Shown here one piece after another: positions 35,600 through 47,133 of a stretch of 64,000 nt of DNA. The DNA lies in the NCBI GenBank assembly GCA_026545225.1, contig CM048852.1, forward strand, positions 15,274,146-15,338,145, in the 5' to 3' direction. Position 1 is the stretch's first letter; every line of letters begins with the position of its first letter. The notes beneath the pieces are model-generated. The model was not told the origin of the DNA and did no database searches. It worked only from the letters and a program-made list of their open reading frames with translations. This DNA is from Cornus controversa. Its lineage: Eukaryota > Streptophyta > Magnoliopsida > Cornales > Cornaceae. Both the position numbers and the translations under genes were made by a program.

Positions 35600-36345
35600 T
35601 CAATAGGAGAATAGAGGGATTGTGCAGTGTGAATGGTTAGTCACATGGTTATGGTGGTTTGGATTAGTGAGATGGGATGATGGGTTATGTGGTTATGAGG
35701 GATGAGGAGAGTTGATGGGTGAGTGGGATGCATTAGGTATCAACTGTGGGAATAGGGAAGGTGTGATCATGCAAGTAGGGTCGGAGGATGAGAGAATGAA
35801 GAATGGGTTGTTGGTGAGGTGAGTATTTGGAGAGGAAGATCTGCATGTAGGGTTGGAAGAAGTTCCAGCATCAAGACATCCTTTTTTCTTCCTTTTTCTG
35901 ATAGTGACCCAATCATTGCATGGGCTAGGATTTGTAGGGATGTCATCCTTCCTTGAATGGTCATTAATGGTAAGAGGACATGAGGTCTCTATGTGGTTGA
36001 GCTTATTGCAAATATGGCAAAATTTAGGCAACCATTGGTATTCAATTATGATATCAATAGATGTATTGTCCCCAGTTTTGAGCTGAACTATATAGCATAC
36101 GGGTTTACTCATGCCAACTTCAATGCATAACCTGGCAAAGTGTAGCTTTGATCTTCTTTCAGTTGCCTAATCAGCATACAGAGGCACCCCAATAGTGTTT
36201 GCAATGTGGCTTAAGCCTATTGTAGTCCAGTACTGTAGGGGAATGTTAAAAATTTTTACCCATATGGGCATAGATGTTGTTTTCTGCTATTGAGAATGGG
36301 GGACGAAGTTCCACTTTTTCATGAATATATTGCATGAAATATATA
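35600..36345 (-). pseudogene. LINE ORF1 remnant: DUF4283 and CCHC_4 zinc knuckle
   Basis: About 36345-36120 reads like the C-terminal part of DUF4283 (IWVKIFNIPLQYWTTIGLSH, then LHFARLCIEVGMSKPV). The zinc knuckle FCHICNKLNHIETSCP follows at about 36030-35980 with spacing C-x2-C-x4-H-x4-C. The frame then runs into a serine-, proline- and asparagine-rich tail (SSPNTHLTNNPFFILSSSDP). Plant L1 ORF1 proteins have this layout and bind RNA. A stop near 36170 and others interrupt the frame. Confidence 0.85.
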
Positions 36346-37190
36346 TTTTTTTTTTACCGTAGAAAAGTTTAAACTGGGTCTATTAAGTTTTATTATAAAT
36401 AGTAAAGTCTTAATAAAAAGTTAATTATTTTAGAAAATAGCTAAATCTAGTACTAATTATAACTATGTGTATTTTTTTTTCATTGTAATGATAAATTAAT
36501 ACCAATAATAAAATTAAGGTAAATGGTATAATTAATATTTTTATAAGACAATAGATAATGAAGATAATTTAATAATAAAGAAAAAATTGAATAAGAAAGG
36601 GTAAATTATTTTTTGTGATAAGTATGTCCTTAATTGCAACAAATCATTAGTTCAGGGAAAAAATTTGTAGTTCAGGAGGGTTATTTGCAAGAGAACAATA
36701 GTTCAGGGTTTTTTTTTGTTTTTGCACTTTACACTTATATATATTGGATTGAATTATAAAGAAGTCTAAAACTATAGAATATAATCGAATTGAATCGAAT
36801 CGAATCGTTTTCTTACCATTCGGTTTGATTTAATTCTATTACTATTTATTTGTTTTTCATAAAATAGTTACAAATGGATTATGTATGCGTTATTTATGTG
36901 AATTACTTGACTTTTTGGCATTTTAATTTTTTATATTAATTGACTTTAACAGAGCTAACTATCAATTACAATAAGGGTAAACGGAGGAAAGTCAACTAAA
37001 CATCGGGATAGGTTGAGCACTATATTTTTAAAAACTTTTATCCGAGGGTAATTAGTCAAAATCTTAAAGAATGTCAAAGTAATTTATCCTCATAGAAGTA
37101 TTACGTATATATATGTATACAAATATAACGTGCATGTCAAACCCAATGGAATTGTGGAATTTTAGATGAGGAAGTTATGAGCGGTAATAT
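36346..37190. other. AT-rich intergenic sequence, no gene seen
   Basis: There are poly-T and poly-A runs and a short (GAATC)n run near 36790-36808. Nothing coding is supported. Confidence 0.7.
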
Positions 37191-37202
37191 AAAAATCGAA
37201 TT

Positions 37203-37313
37203 TGATAATTTTTGAATGGGTTGATGTGAGAGGAGTGAAGACATCATCATGATGTCATCCCACATGATGACATCATCACACCATCACATATCATTTTTCA
37301 AAAATTATTGGAC
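37203..37313. repeat. Foldback sequence, arms about 45 bp
   Basis: GATAATTTTTGAATGGGTTG...GACATCATCATGATGTC on the left pairs imperfectly with GATGACATCATCACACC...CAAAAATTATT on the right. The layout suggests a decayed MITE. Confidence 0.55.
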
Positions 37314-37392
37314 ATTAATATCAAGAGTAATGAGTGGTAGACCGAATCAAACCAATCTAATAGTGCTTTTACGTGTGAAATCATTATTTAAA

Positions 37393-37562
37393 GGGTAATG
37401 ATAGGAAGTCCGAATCAGATTAGTATGAAAATGATTTTATGTGAGAGAAATGATGGGTTCTACTACATGATATCATGGTGATGTCATATGGTAGAACACA
37501 CCACCCTAGTCACATAAAAGTAAAATCAGATTAGTTCGATCAGTCTCTAAATCGTTATTCTC
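37393..37562. mobile_element. MITE-like foldback element, about 170 bp
   Basis: The left arm (CCGAATCAGATTAGTATG, then GGGTTCTACTACATGATATC) is the imperfect reverse complement of the right arm (GATATCATGGTGATGTCATA, then AAAATCAGATTAGTTCGATC). A diverged copy of the left terminus lies just upstream at about 37325-37375 (GTGGTAGACCGAATCAAACC). Confidence 0.65.
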
Positions 37563-37953
37563 ATTCTTATATTAAATGCTGGGCTGCTTTCCCACCAAAC
37601 CTTACCAATTAGAGCTACACTTTTTCCGCTTAATTGATATCAAAATTTGTATATTCTCTCCAACAATCGAATTGTTTTAAAACCAACATAACATCCATCC
37701 AGACTTGGCTAACACTGTGATGGCACTTCCATGTACTTGTGTGTGCATAACAAATGACAATGCTTTCTTTTTTACAAAATGTGTCCGTTTTCATTTTTTA
37801 AATTTTAACTTTTCCGAAGTAAAATCTTTTCAAATCAATTGAGTAACCGTTCAAATTTTGTAAAATTTAAGGGGGCAACATTTATTATGGGACTTTAATT
37901 TACCCAAAAAAAAAACATTTATTATGGGTTGGAGATAATTAATAAGACGATAA

Positions 37954-37986
<33 letters not shown>

Positions 37987-38327
37987 CATGGAAGGAAAAA
38001 GTGATGAACTTCTATATCATAGTATTATTGTAATATGTACTCTAAACCCCTCAAAATAATGGGACGTATTAATTAGTCTTCTGCTAGGTGTTTAACAATG
38101 GAAATTAACTATTTCAAGTCATTTTAGCTGTTAAATCCTGTAATGGTCGAATGGGAAAGGCAAAGACTTACCATGAGGCATTGCTTTGAGTGGGAGTTTT
38201 AGATGAAGGTTAATCTGTTAAGAGAAAATTAAAATGGTATTCGGCCTGTGGCCCAGTGTCGGCTAAATCACTGGGCGCATTTGACGGTTGTTTAAGGCCC
38301 ATCATAAATTTTTTCATCCATTATTAC

Positions 38328-38631
38328 GGGCTTATTTGACATGCGTTTGTGTTTGCTTTTTTATTTTTACTTAAAACAAAACAAACAATTATTTTTGTTA
38401 TGAATGTTTTGAATAGTAATAAAAAACACATTTTGTTTTTATTTTTATTTTTCCCTCTACAGTAGCCGAAACATAATAAAAACACCAAAATAGTATTTAT
38501 AATTTCGATCCAAAATTTTGAAACATTTTGACACTATTCAAAACACAACAGGTAGTACCAAATATGATTTGTTACTACAGTGCCAACACAAAACAAAAAT
38601 AAACAAGAACAAAACGCATGTCAAACATGCC
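38328..38631. mobile_element. MITE with terminal inverted repeats, about 304 bp
   Basis: The left end GGGCTTATTTGACATGCGTT matches the complement of the right end (AACGCATGTCAAACATGCC) over about 25 bases with few mismatches. No transposase is encoded. The terminal sequence resembles Tourist or hAT MITEs. The target duplication is unclear (possibly TTA). Confidence 0.7.
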
Positions 38632-40179
38632 TTATACATTCTCTAGCTCCCTGCATATGTTGGTCCACTTTAGCAGTTTTAATGTTAGGAATCACTACCA
38701 AATTTTCCTCCTCTCACCCATTTTTCAAATTTTCTACAATTATGGTTCAATTATGTTTAACAATCTCGTGCCTTTCCCGCAATTATAATGAGTGAAATCA
38801 GAGAAAACACTATTAATAAAATTATTTTTCTCCAATTTCATCAATTCTAAGACTCCAATTTCACGCAAGAGAAAACAACCTAAGCATATTTGATAATTTA
38901 TCTTTATATTTTTTAAGTGAGATAATTTACATTCTAAAATTAATAAATTTCCTTGAAGTTATAAAGGATGTGTGGAATTCTCAAAAACACTAAAAATAAG
39001 GAATTTGTAGTAAATTCAAACACTTTCAATAACACTAGAAATAAGATGTCTCTACTGTTCTTTAATTTAATTATTATTATTATTATTATTATTGTTGTTG
39101 TTGTTGTTGTTTATCTATAGATGTGAATTTGGATAAAAATTGCTAAAAAGAAAAAATAATGGTTAGGTAAATTAGTTCCATTTACAAAAACAAGTAGCAA
39201 TTAAAAAAAGAAAATAACAAATTAAAAGTTAGCAAATATACAACCAAGTTTTCTAACAAAATTAGTAATTTTGTATCTCAAGGAGAAAGTAATGGTTTAT
39301 AAATATATAAATATATAAATATATATTTTTAATATAAATAGTTAATTAATATCAATTATATTACTACATGAATATCCTCCTTCAAAAGTAGTTTTGCCTT
39401 GGTCCTCAGATAAATTGTTGGAGTCTTGTAAAAACTATTGTGCGAGTTTCTTGACAGACAAAAATAAAAGAATTAAAATGGTATTCAACTTACAAGGATA
39501 AGTAATTAAAGGTTCTGGTTTTCCAATGACTTGTGTTAGGAAAAATGGATATTTTTGGAGATTGCATGTATATTTTGTTATTTACCTTCCTTCAGATTAC
39601 GAATGGGCCCTTTGTTGTTGATGCGTAAAATGGCCCCACTAAGCAATTGCAAGACTTTTCTTTCCTATCTAAAATGCCCCCACTAATCAATTGCAATTCC
39701 AAAATTACCCCAAATCTTCTGCTTTGTGAAATTAATTTTTAATGTACACACGTGATTCATATGAAGCTTACAAATGTCACACCCTTGCTTGCTGTGGCTA
39801 GTACACATTGACTTAATTATCCGCGAATTAAAGATTTACAAAATTAATCGGACACTATTGTCACACTAACAATCTATTAAATAAAATCACATTTAATACA
39901 CAATTATAAAAGTACTTTCAAATTATAATGCATTTTGTGCAAAATAACTTAATTTCTAATTTTTTGATTAAGATAAATATATTTTATATACGTAATTTTT
40001 TCTATCAATGTCACACCAGCACTACTATCACTGAGAACTATTAATTAACGACAGGGGTAGTCAGAATAAAATCAACCGAACCTTAAAAAAGATTGACCAC
40101 AATATTTAAAAATATTTTAATACAAAAATAATTAGACAAAATCGTAATTTACCCTTTGTTTTATTATTTGTCTTGGTTA
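38632..40179. other. AT-rich intergenic sequence, no gene seen
   Basis: It holds a (TTA)n-(TTG)n microsatellite at about 39070-39112 and (AT)-rich runs near 39300-39330. Nothing coding is supported. Confidence 0.7.
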
Positions 40180-40187
40180 GTGTGAAG

Positions 40188-40716
40188 TAGGGATGGGAAT
40201 TTGCCCCGTCTCGTTTAAAATCCGTTTACGGAACCGTTTAAGGAAACGAGGTGGGAATGGGGTTAGAGAAAATAACCCGCGTTTAAACGGGGCGGGGATG
40301 GAGGTAAGACCCTACCCCGACGGGTACCCGCCCCGTTTAAGTATATATATAATATATAGAGGAAATATTAATAATGTATAAAGAAAATATTAATATTATA
40401 TATATCATACAACTATATAAGTTTATTATATCAGTAATGGATGACTCAATATTATCCATTGTGTTGCAAGTACCTAAATGTATATTTTTGGTGTATATGT
40501 ATCAAAATATCAGATTTATTATTATAAAAAATTTTGCATTAAAAAAAAAAGTATAAACAGGGTGGGGCGGGAAAAGTTAAACGGTTGTGGGAATGGGGAA
40601 GTCAAAACCCGTTCCGCCCCGTTATACACATTTGTGGGGCGGAGACAAGGCGGAGAAAGTTAAACGGTTTCGGTTATGGGGAAGGCAATACCCGCCCCAC
40701 CCCGTTGCCATCTCTA
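40188..40716. mobile_element. hAT-type MITE, 529 bp, with 8-bp target duplication
   Basis: The ends are TAGGGATGGGAATTTGCC and GCAACGG-type termini (right end CGTTGCCATCTCTA, complement TAGAGATGGCAACG), typical of the plant TAGGGATGGCAA hAT family. GTGTGAAG flanks it at 40180-40187 and 40717-40724, a perfect 8-base duplication. Inside, GTTTAAACGG and GTTAAACGGTT-like motifs repeat near both ends. These are probably subterminal transposase-binding repeats. No transposase gene. Confidence 0.88.
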
Positions 40717-41104
40717 GTGTGAAGTGTAAACATAATCTTCACAGTATTGTCCAATGAAGTTCATAGAAACACGTGAGCCAGATTCTTAGTCAAGGAATTT
40801 TCGACCATCGTCGGACAAAAACGCTCTAAATAAAAATAATAAATACAAAGACAATATCAATTAATAATAATTTTTTGTTTAGTAGTTATTATTTTGTTGA
40901 AAAGAACAATAATATTAGAAAAAAGAATTAGTAATATCCCACACATCCAACTAAAACACACATTATTGTTGTAACAGACGTAAACCGTTCAAAATTTTTC
41001 TTTTTTGATCTTCTTCGCTAGAGAGAGAGATTGATGGTCCATGAGTGAGGACGTCTTCGAATTGTGAGAAAAGTTCCAAAGTTGAGGGATACAAAATGAA
41101 AGTA

Positions 41105-41277
41105 GAGAAATGCTAGACTTCATGAAATTATATCATGAATTGCTATCATGAATGATGTGGCAGATAATAATATCATTGGAATTCCGGAAAATTCCACCAA
41201 TATTAACTCACCATTTAATTGTCACATCATTCATGATAAAAATTTATAAAATAATTTCATTATATGTAGCATTGCTT
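41105..41277. mobile_element. Mutator-type MITE, 173 bp, with 9-bp target duplication
   Basis: About 60 bases at each end are inverted repeats (AATGCTAGACTTCATGAAAT and TATCATGAATGATGTGGCA on the left, complemented on the right). ATGAAAGTA flanks it at 41096-41104 and 41278-41286, a perfect 9-base duplication as expected for Mutator-like elements. Confidence 0.85.
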
Positions 41278-41286
41278 ATGAAAGTA

Positions 41287-42747
41287 ACCTGATAAAAGAT
41301 AAAAGTTGTAGAGTAAAGAAAACGCAGAATACATTAAAAAGAGGGGTGATATATCTCAAAACAATTTTCGAGATGTGCATCACAAAACAGTAATATAATA
41401 CCACTCATAATTAACTCATAATTATCACGTTATCTCTCTCTCTCTCTCTCTCATTCCTTGTTAAGCTTATTTTTCTCTCTTTACAAGTATCAAAACTAAT
41501 GTGAACATCCTCTTAAGCATCTAGATTTTGCTTGACTCTAGCCACAACAGTCGAGCTAATGCCATTTCCAATTTTTCTTCTATTCACAGAAAAATTCATA
41601 TATATATATACATATATAGAATAAAGTGCGAAAAACACTTATGCGATCTACCATTTGTGCAAGATGGCTTCCTACTTTCTAAGACGAGCGGTGTCAGTCT
41701 CCAATTTTACAAAAATGTGCATATACTCCCCTCTTATCACTTTTGGACATAAATTGAATGTTTTATTCTAATTTTACCCTTTTAAATGTCCAAAATGTCC
41801 CTCTTCTTTGTACATTTCTCTCTCTCTCTCTCACACACTCATAAGCATTTTCCCCCTCTCACAAAAACTTGGAAGTTTGCTCCTTCATACTTGATCTTTT
41901 TTCTTTTTTATTTCTTGAACAAGCTTGCACCAATTTTTAATTCCGGTAACCCATCAGTTGAACAAATCATTGTTGTATGTTAGCTTGTTTTCTAGTTGTG
42001 CCATTAGCAGAGATTTTACTGTTCTATATATATATATATTAAAGGAGGAGGTAATTAAAGTAAGATGAACAACTGCGAAAATCAGCAGATTATGGACAAA
42101 AAGGTGAGGGGTATTAGAGGGAAATTCCAATGATCACAAGAAGAGGAAGCCGATGGAGATGTCATCATTAGGCGACGCCATGAACGCCTTGCTCGCCAAC
42201 AAGGCGGTGGTAGCGACGGTGATTGCACCACCGAGCTACTAGATCGATGTTGGTAATGGTAATTGCATGTCCTACACATGCCACCACGCGCGTGTGGAAT
42301 TACAATGACCCAAAGTGGGTCTTCTTCTTCATCACGCACCAATAACCCATCTGATGGCCCCATATCAAGCTTCGGCTATGGTCTATAGAGATACTTAATT
42401 ACTGTTTTCAACTTTCAATCTAGTTTCAATAACCTCCTCCTTTAGCCTCAATCAGATTCTTTAATTTGAATCATTGCTAAAACTATAGTTTCTAATATTT
42501 TGATTGCAACGATTTTTAATTTGGACTCATGAGAGCATGGCTTATATATACACATAGATGTTCTAAACTGTCATTTTACCTCAATTTATTATTTTAATAT
42601 TATTTTATTATATTGACATAAGTCCATTTTAGTCTTTTGGAATGCATAAGTCCTTAGTTGCACACTTTTATAACCTGAGGGGTATTTTTTTAATTCACAA
42701 GGATATATGCATTATATGTATATCACATGGGATTTTCCACACTTTAC

Positions 42748-42792
<45 letters not shown>

Positions 42793-44159
42793 AAATGAGT
42801 TTTTTTGTATATATAATGGACATTATAGGATTTTGTTGTAAGAGGCTTGTATTACTGAGAATATCCATATGAAATTTGATTAAATTTACTTAAATTTTGG
42901 AAACCTCATATAAATTGATAAACTTCCCCTAAAAAGAATCACATGAAAAGTAATTTTATTGGAAAAAAAATTCATATTTGAAATTTCAAGGGATTGCTGA
43001 CAATTTTTCAGTGATTGTACTGCATATGTACGCTAATGAAATCATAACTTTTGTGGAGACTGAAGAAAACTATTATTGGATCAAGAGCTACTGAATCGTG
43101 TTAATTTTTAGTTTTAGAGTAATAATTGTGTTTTCTTTTTCTTTTTTTGAGTTTTCTCTCTCTTCAATTATATTCTCTCCTAAAAACTTGCTTTTTAGAA
43201 CACAACTCTGTGTCAGCTCATTAGCCATGTCATTGGAGATACTATATCATGAATATCATTTGTGATATATAGCATTTTCCCAATAACAAAATGTGGAGTT
43301 TTTCAGAATTTTGAAGGGATCAATCATAGAATTATGAATGGCTTTGGCCTAAAATCTATTCCACTTTCCAGATCTCAAAAAACTTAGGTAAATATCACCG
43401 ATACTTCTTGAGATTTGATGTAATTTCACGTGGCTACAATTTTGTAAATTTTTTTCACAAACACTCCCTCCTGCCAAAAATACATTGTGTAAGACAACTT
43501 TTTCATGATGAAATGACTTTACTATCCTTTGATTTTTGACCTAACCCTTTCAATTCTAAATATACTAATTTAACCCTGTCTAATGTACCACAATGCACTC
43601 TTGAACAGTCCTATTATTAATATATCATGCAATTGGTGATGTAGGACTTAAAAAAGTAGTTAATAAAAAAATGAAATTCACATCTCACTTTTATATACAT
43701 GTACTTCGCCTCTTAAAAATAAATAACACAATTATTTTTCAAATTCACTATGCACCATTTAAATTTTTATAAAAACACTCATACTTTTAAAGGGTATTTT
43801 TCATTTTTAATTAGTAATATCAATGGAGTGATTAAAATATAATGTCATCTTCACATCCTCAATGAAAAGTATAATTATTTCTTGCGTTTTGAAAAAGAAA
43901 AAAGAAAAAAAATATAATATCTAATTTCAAAAAACAATACCTTTTTTTTTTGCTTACAAAAAACTTGATAACAAGTTTTTAGAGAACTGAAATTAAGATG
44001 ACATAAATTTTGTTATCAACATTAATTATAGATATTAAAAATAATTGCTATTTTTAATTTCTATTTGATAAATGCAATTTTACAAGTAACAAAAAGTTGC
44101 TTGAGAAAACAAGTGTAACACTTCTTAAAATACTTTATGTTCCATTTTTTACTCCAATT
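41287..44159. other. AT-rich intergenic sequence, no gene seen
   Basis: It contains (CT)n near 41430-41452 and 41818-41833, (AT)n at about 42750-42791 and a decayed copy of the Mutator MITE end near 43235-43280. A GC-richer patch at 42130-42360 gives a 93-codon minus-strand frame that resembles no family I recognise. Confidence 0.65.
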
Positions 44160-44501
44160 GTGACACGTATAACGAGGGAGTTGAAGACTGTGTGACGTAG
44201 ACAAAAAGTATACTTTGACCAGGAATGATCTCTCCCAGATAAGTCTGAGGAGCTAAAGAATCAGTCTCCTACTAGGACACGTTCACATGTAACTGCTATA
44301 TATACAAGGACGGTTCAGATACCAGGTACGCAATTAATACCCTCTGAATTCCTTTACAGCTTTCAAAGTCCTTCTGATTTCTGACTTGATCATCGGAGCG
44401 TAGTCGGCCAGCACCGCACCGGTGCCCTTTCAATTACCCTTTGTTTATTTTTTTACAGGTTAGCATTTAACTAGTCTAGGGGTGGATTTGTGCTTCATCA
44501 G
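44160..44501 (+). repeat. Tat-type LTR, related to 28304-28669
   Basis: The last 250 bases share long stretches with the LTR at 28304-28669 (CTACTAGGACACGTTC, CGCAATTAATACCCTCTGA, CATCGGAGCGTAGTCGGCC) and it ends TTTGTGCTTCATCA. A primer-site-like TTGGCGCCA follows at 44503, so this is a 5' LTR or a solo LTR with its edge. The start is approximate. Confidence 0.7.
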
Positions 44502-44502
44502 T

Positions 44503-44511
44503 TGGCGCCAA
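44503..44511 (+). other. Primer-site-like TTGGCGCCA after the Tat LTR
   Basis: Plant Tat elements commonly carry TTGGCGCC directly after the 5' LTR. Only the first nine bases fit; Tekay-like sequence follows, so this is a short stub. Confidence 0.5.
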
Positions 44512-44519
44512 TAATGATA

Positions 44520-44861
44520 CAGAGAATTAGCCCAACTAACAGGCTCAATTTGCAGGAACCTTGTCCAACTGTTCGTGGGCTTCCAGAAATACACTAAGGT
44601 AAGTTGATTCTTGCCTCTATCTCCTACGTATATATAATTACGTTGTTGATTTACATTTATTCTGTTATTTGTACATATATGGCAATTATATATATATGTG
44701 CATATATATATGAATATATATTCAGAAGTGAAAGCATGATAAATTAATGCTTGTTTTGCATTGTGATATGTAAATGAATATATATGTGCATGTATTTAAA
44801 ATTAAAAGCATGCAATGTGGTATTTGATTTACATCATTTTATGTAAATGTTTAAATATATA

Positions 44862-44898
<37 letters not shown>

Positions 44899-45491
44899 AA
44901 GTTAGAGTTTTACTGCTTATTGAGCATGTTGAAAAATGATTTTAAAAATCATGATTATTTGATTTTATATGTGCTGAAATTGCCATATGTGATGTTGATT
45001 CTTGTATGCTAGTTGGAGCATGATTAATTATTGTGATACAATTAAATTGAATATTTTGAGCATATGTGCGACCTGCTGAAGCAGTGATAGCGTTCATCAT
45101 ATCTTGTTGAACTTTTGAGCTTATCCCCCCCCCCCCAATTTCACAGGTATTGCTGATGATACGGAGTAAGCTAGGAAATTGATAGTACCGATTGAAGATA
45201 TTGTAATTAAATTCAATATAATTTAATTTATGTCCAGAATATTGGATAAATTATTTATTTTTGGATTAAATGTATTGGACATTTATGTTAGATGAATTCT
45301 TCCAATTGTAATTATACATTTGATTTATGTATATACGATGGATATTCAGAGTCTGATTTAATTAAATTGGAGAAGAAATAATTTTCTTGAAAATAAAGAA
45401 AATTTAGATTTTTAAGGATATTGTGACAATATTTGAGGATTTGTAAATTAATCACACCTCGATTTTTGGGCGACAGAAATCGGGGCGTGAC
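44520..45491 (+). repeat. Part of a second Tekay-like LTR
   Basis: The sequence lines up loosely with about 31650-32639: GGCTTCCAGAAATACACTAAGGTAAGTTGATTCTTGC, in pieces, against GAGCTTCCGG... and GGCAAGTTGATACTTGC; TTGAGCTTATCCCCC against TTGAGCTCACCCCC; TAGTACCGATTGAAGA against TAGTACCGGTTGAAGA. It ends GGGGCGTGACA. A run of 12-13 C lies at 45125-45137. Confidence 0.6.
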
Positions 45492-45654
45492 AACTCATAT
45501 CAATCTAGTTCGACCATTAGAGTCATCAAACCATCCAAAAACTCAGACTCATTCTTCTGTAATTCCAATTGGAACTACATATGTCCTGATTCTTGATTCA
45601 TAGGCGTCTGGGTTACCATACTTAGAATTGGTCACATCTAACCTTAAATTATCT
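45492..45654. other. Short spacer, nothing recognised
   Basis: There are 163 bases between the Tekay-like LTR end and the LTR of element F. No family or gene is recognised. Confidence 0.6.
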
Positions 45655-46144
45655 TGATGAGTATATATTTTGTACACATTTTATCTCTAAAATTATGTTT
45701 GTTAGCACTTTATTATATTTTTTTAATTAATAAATGTGTTTTTATGTATTTTTAGATCATTGGAGATTATCACTCAAAAGAAGATTATTTCAGCAAATAA
45801 GGATTTGAAAGACCCATCTGCATAGGTTTCACTGTTTAGGTTGTGACTCTCAGCTCAATTGTCAGAATAATGCAAGCCTAGACGTTTTAGAAAGCTGATT
45901 CATAGAAGAACAGTTTTGTATTTCACAAGAAAATCCAAATTCAGACCATTAAGGGGTCAAAATACCATGACAAGTCAGCAGCAGAAATATGGGTAAAATT
46001 GATATGAAATATATGTTTTTAACTTTTATCAACCTACATCAAGACACACATCAAATATGGAGTAATGGATCAGACTAAATTGCCTAAAGTTCAAGCCCAC
46101 TTGAAATAGATCAAATGATAATTATAATAATTATCTTAATGATA

Positions 46145-46193
<49 letters not shown>

Positions 46194-47106
46194 ATTTAGA
46201 TAATTATTATAAAATCATAATAATTATTATAAATATTAAATATATTAATGTGATAATTATCAAGGTCAATTCAAATTACAATTATACCCCTTTAGTGAGC
46301 CTATAGATAGAGGTAGAGGGGTGAAGAAGATGGGAGGAACTAGAGAAAAAAATCAGTGGAGGCCAAGGAAGAAAAAACAGAGATAATCTTGGTTTTATTT
46401 CATTATATCTTTTATATTTTTGTTATCTTCTTCCACCAAGTGTAACTAAACCCCTCAACTGAGGTTAAGGAGGAAACCACCATTAATGAAATAAAGTTAT
46501 TTTATTCATTTATTGATTCCCATGTGTATGATTTAAATGCTCAAAACTTTTTCTTCCTGTGATTAATTATTTTAGATCTTTTTCACCATTTATATCATAT
46601 ATTTGTGGTAGTTAGAAATTATTATAATTAATCAAAGCTTGAAATTGTATTTCTTAAAAGTGAAAATCTTTGATCTTATGTTTTTTTATTAAATTGAATA
46701 CATAAAATGCTTAGAATTTCATATTATTTGAGCGAAGGAAAATCTACCTTTTAATATATTTTTATAATGATTTATTGTTAAATCTTAAGTAAGTAATAGA
46801 TTGATTTCTTGATTGCTACTCTAAATTTGGGAATTAGTAAATGAATATTAGAAACTTTATGAATTTAATGGTGGTGGAATCTGACATCTTAGTAATTTGC
46901 TATATTTGATTTCAATTGTGTTATTTTAATTGCATGTTTTGTTTAAACTCTCAAATCAAACTTTGTTTAACTAGATTAGTTTTAAATTAATTTTAATTTG
47001 TATTAGTTTTTCTTTTCGAACCATTCCCTTGGGTTCGACCTCGTTCTTGCCAATCTATAATTTAACAAATTCGTACACTTGCGAGTAATAAAATTTTAAA
47101 ACAACA
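45655..47106 (+). repeat. 5' LTR of Athila element F
   Basis: It starts TGATGAGTATATATTTTG and ends about AAAACAACA, roughly 1452 bp. It has an (AT)n run at 46145-46192 near its promoter zone and the Athila-type end wording CCTTGGGTTCGACCTCG. The primer site follows nine bases later. Edges are within a few bases. Confidence 0.8.
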
Positions 47107-47115
47107 AGAAGTTTT

Positions 47116-47133
47116 TGGCGCCGTTGCTGAGGA
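47116..47133 (+). other. Primer binding site, tRNA-Asp type (element F)
   Basis: TGGCGCCGTTGCTGAGGA complements the tRNA-Asp 3' end with two mismatches. Confidence 0.88.

Larger units (their letters stand above)
33138..36345 (-). mobile_element. Truncated L1-type plant LINE, with a TRIM inside
   Basis: On the minus strand an ORF1 (DUF4283 plus CCHC_4 zinc knuckle) is followed by ORF2, with endonuclease motifs WNIKGLYSPFKQ, MGDFNAISNAGE and ISDHNP, and then the start of the reverse transcriptase (CVFSLNKDKAPRPDGY). The element stops abruptly at 33138 inside the RT domain, so the catalytic RT part and the poly-A tail are missing. Several stops and shifts interrupt both frames. The 34192-34759 TRIM splits the endonuclease. 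I infer an old, dead copy, 5' end also incomplete (DUF4283 starts part-way). Confidence 0.88.

Noticed and set aside
42082-42363. Minus-strand 93-codon frame in a GC-richer patch as a host gene
   Set aside because: No recognisable domain, no flanking exon signals. It may be a decayed gene fragment, but I cannot support it.
46115-46306. Poly-(YI) frames in (AT)n runs (also near 31046-31264 and 44815-45012)
   Set aside because: Microsatellite translation only.
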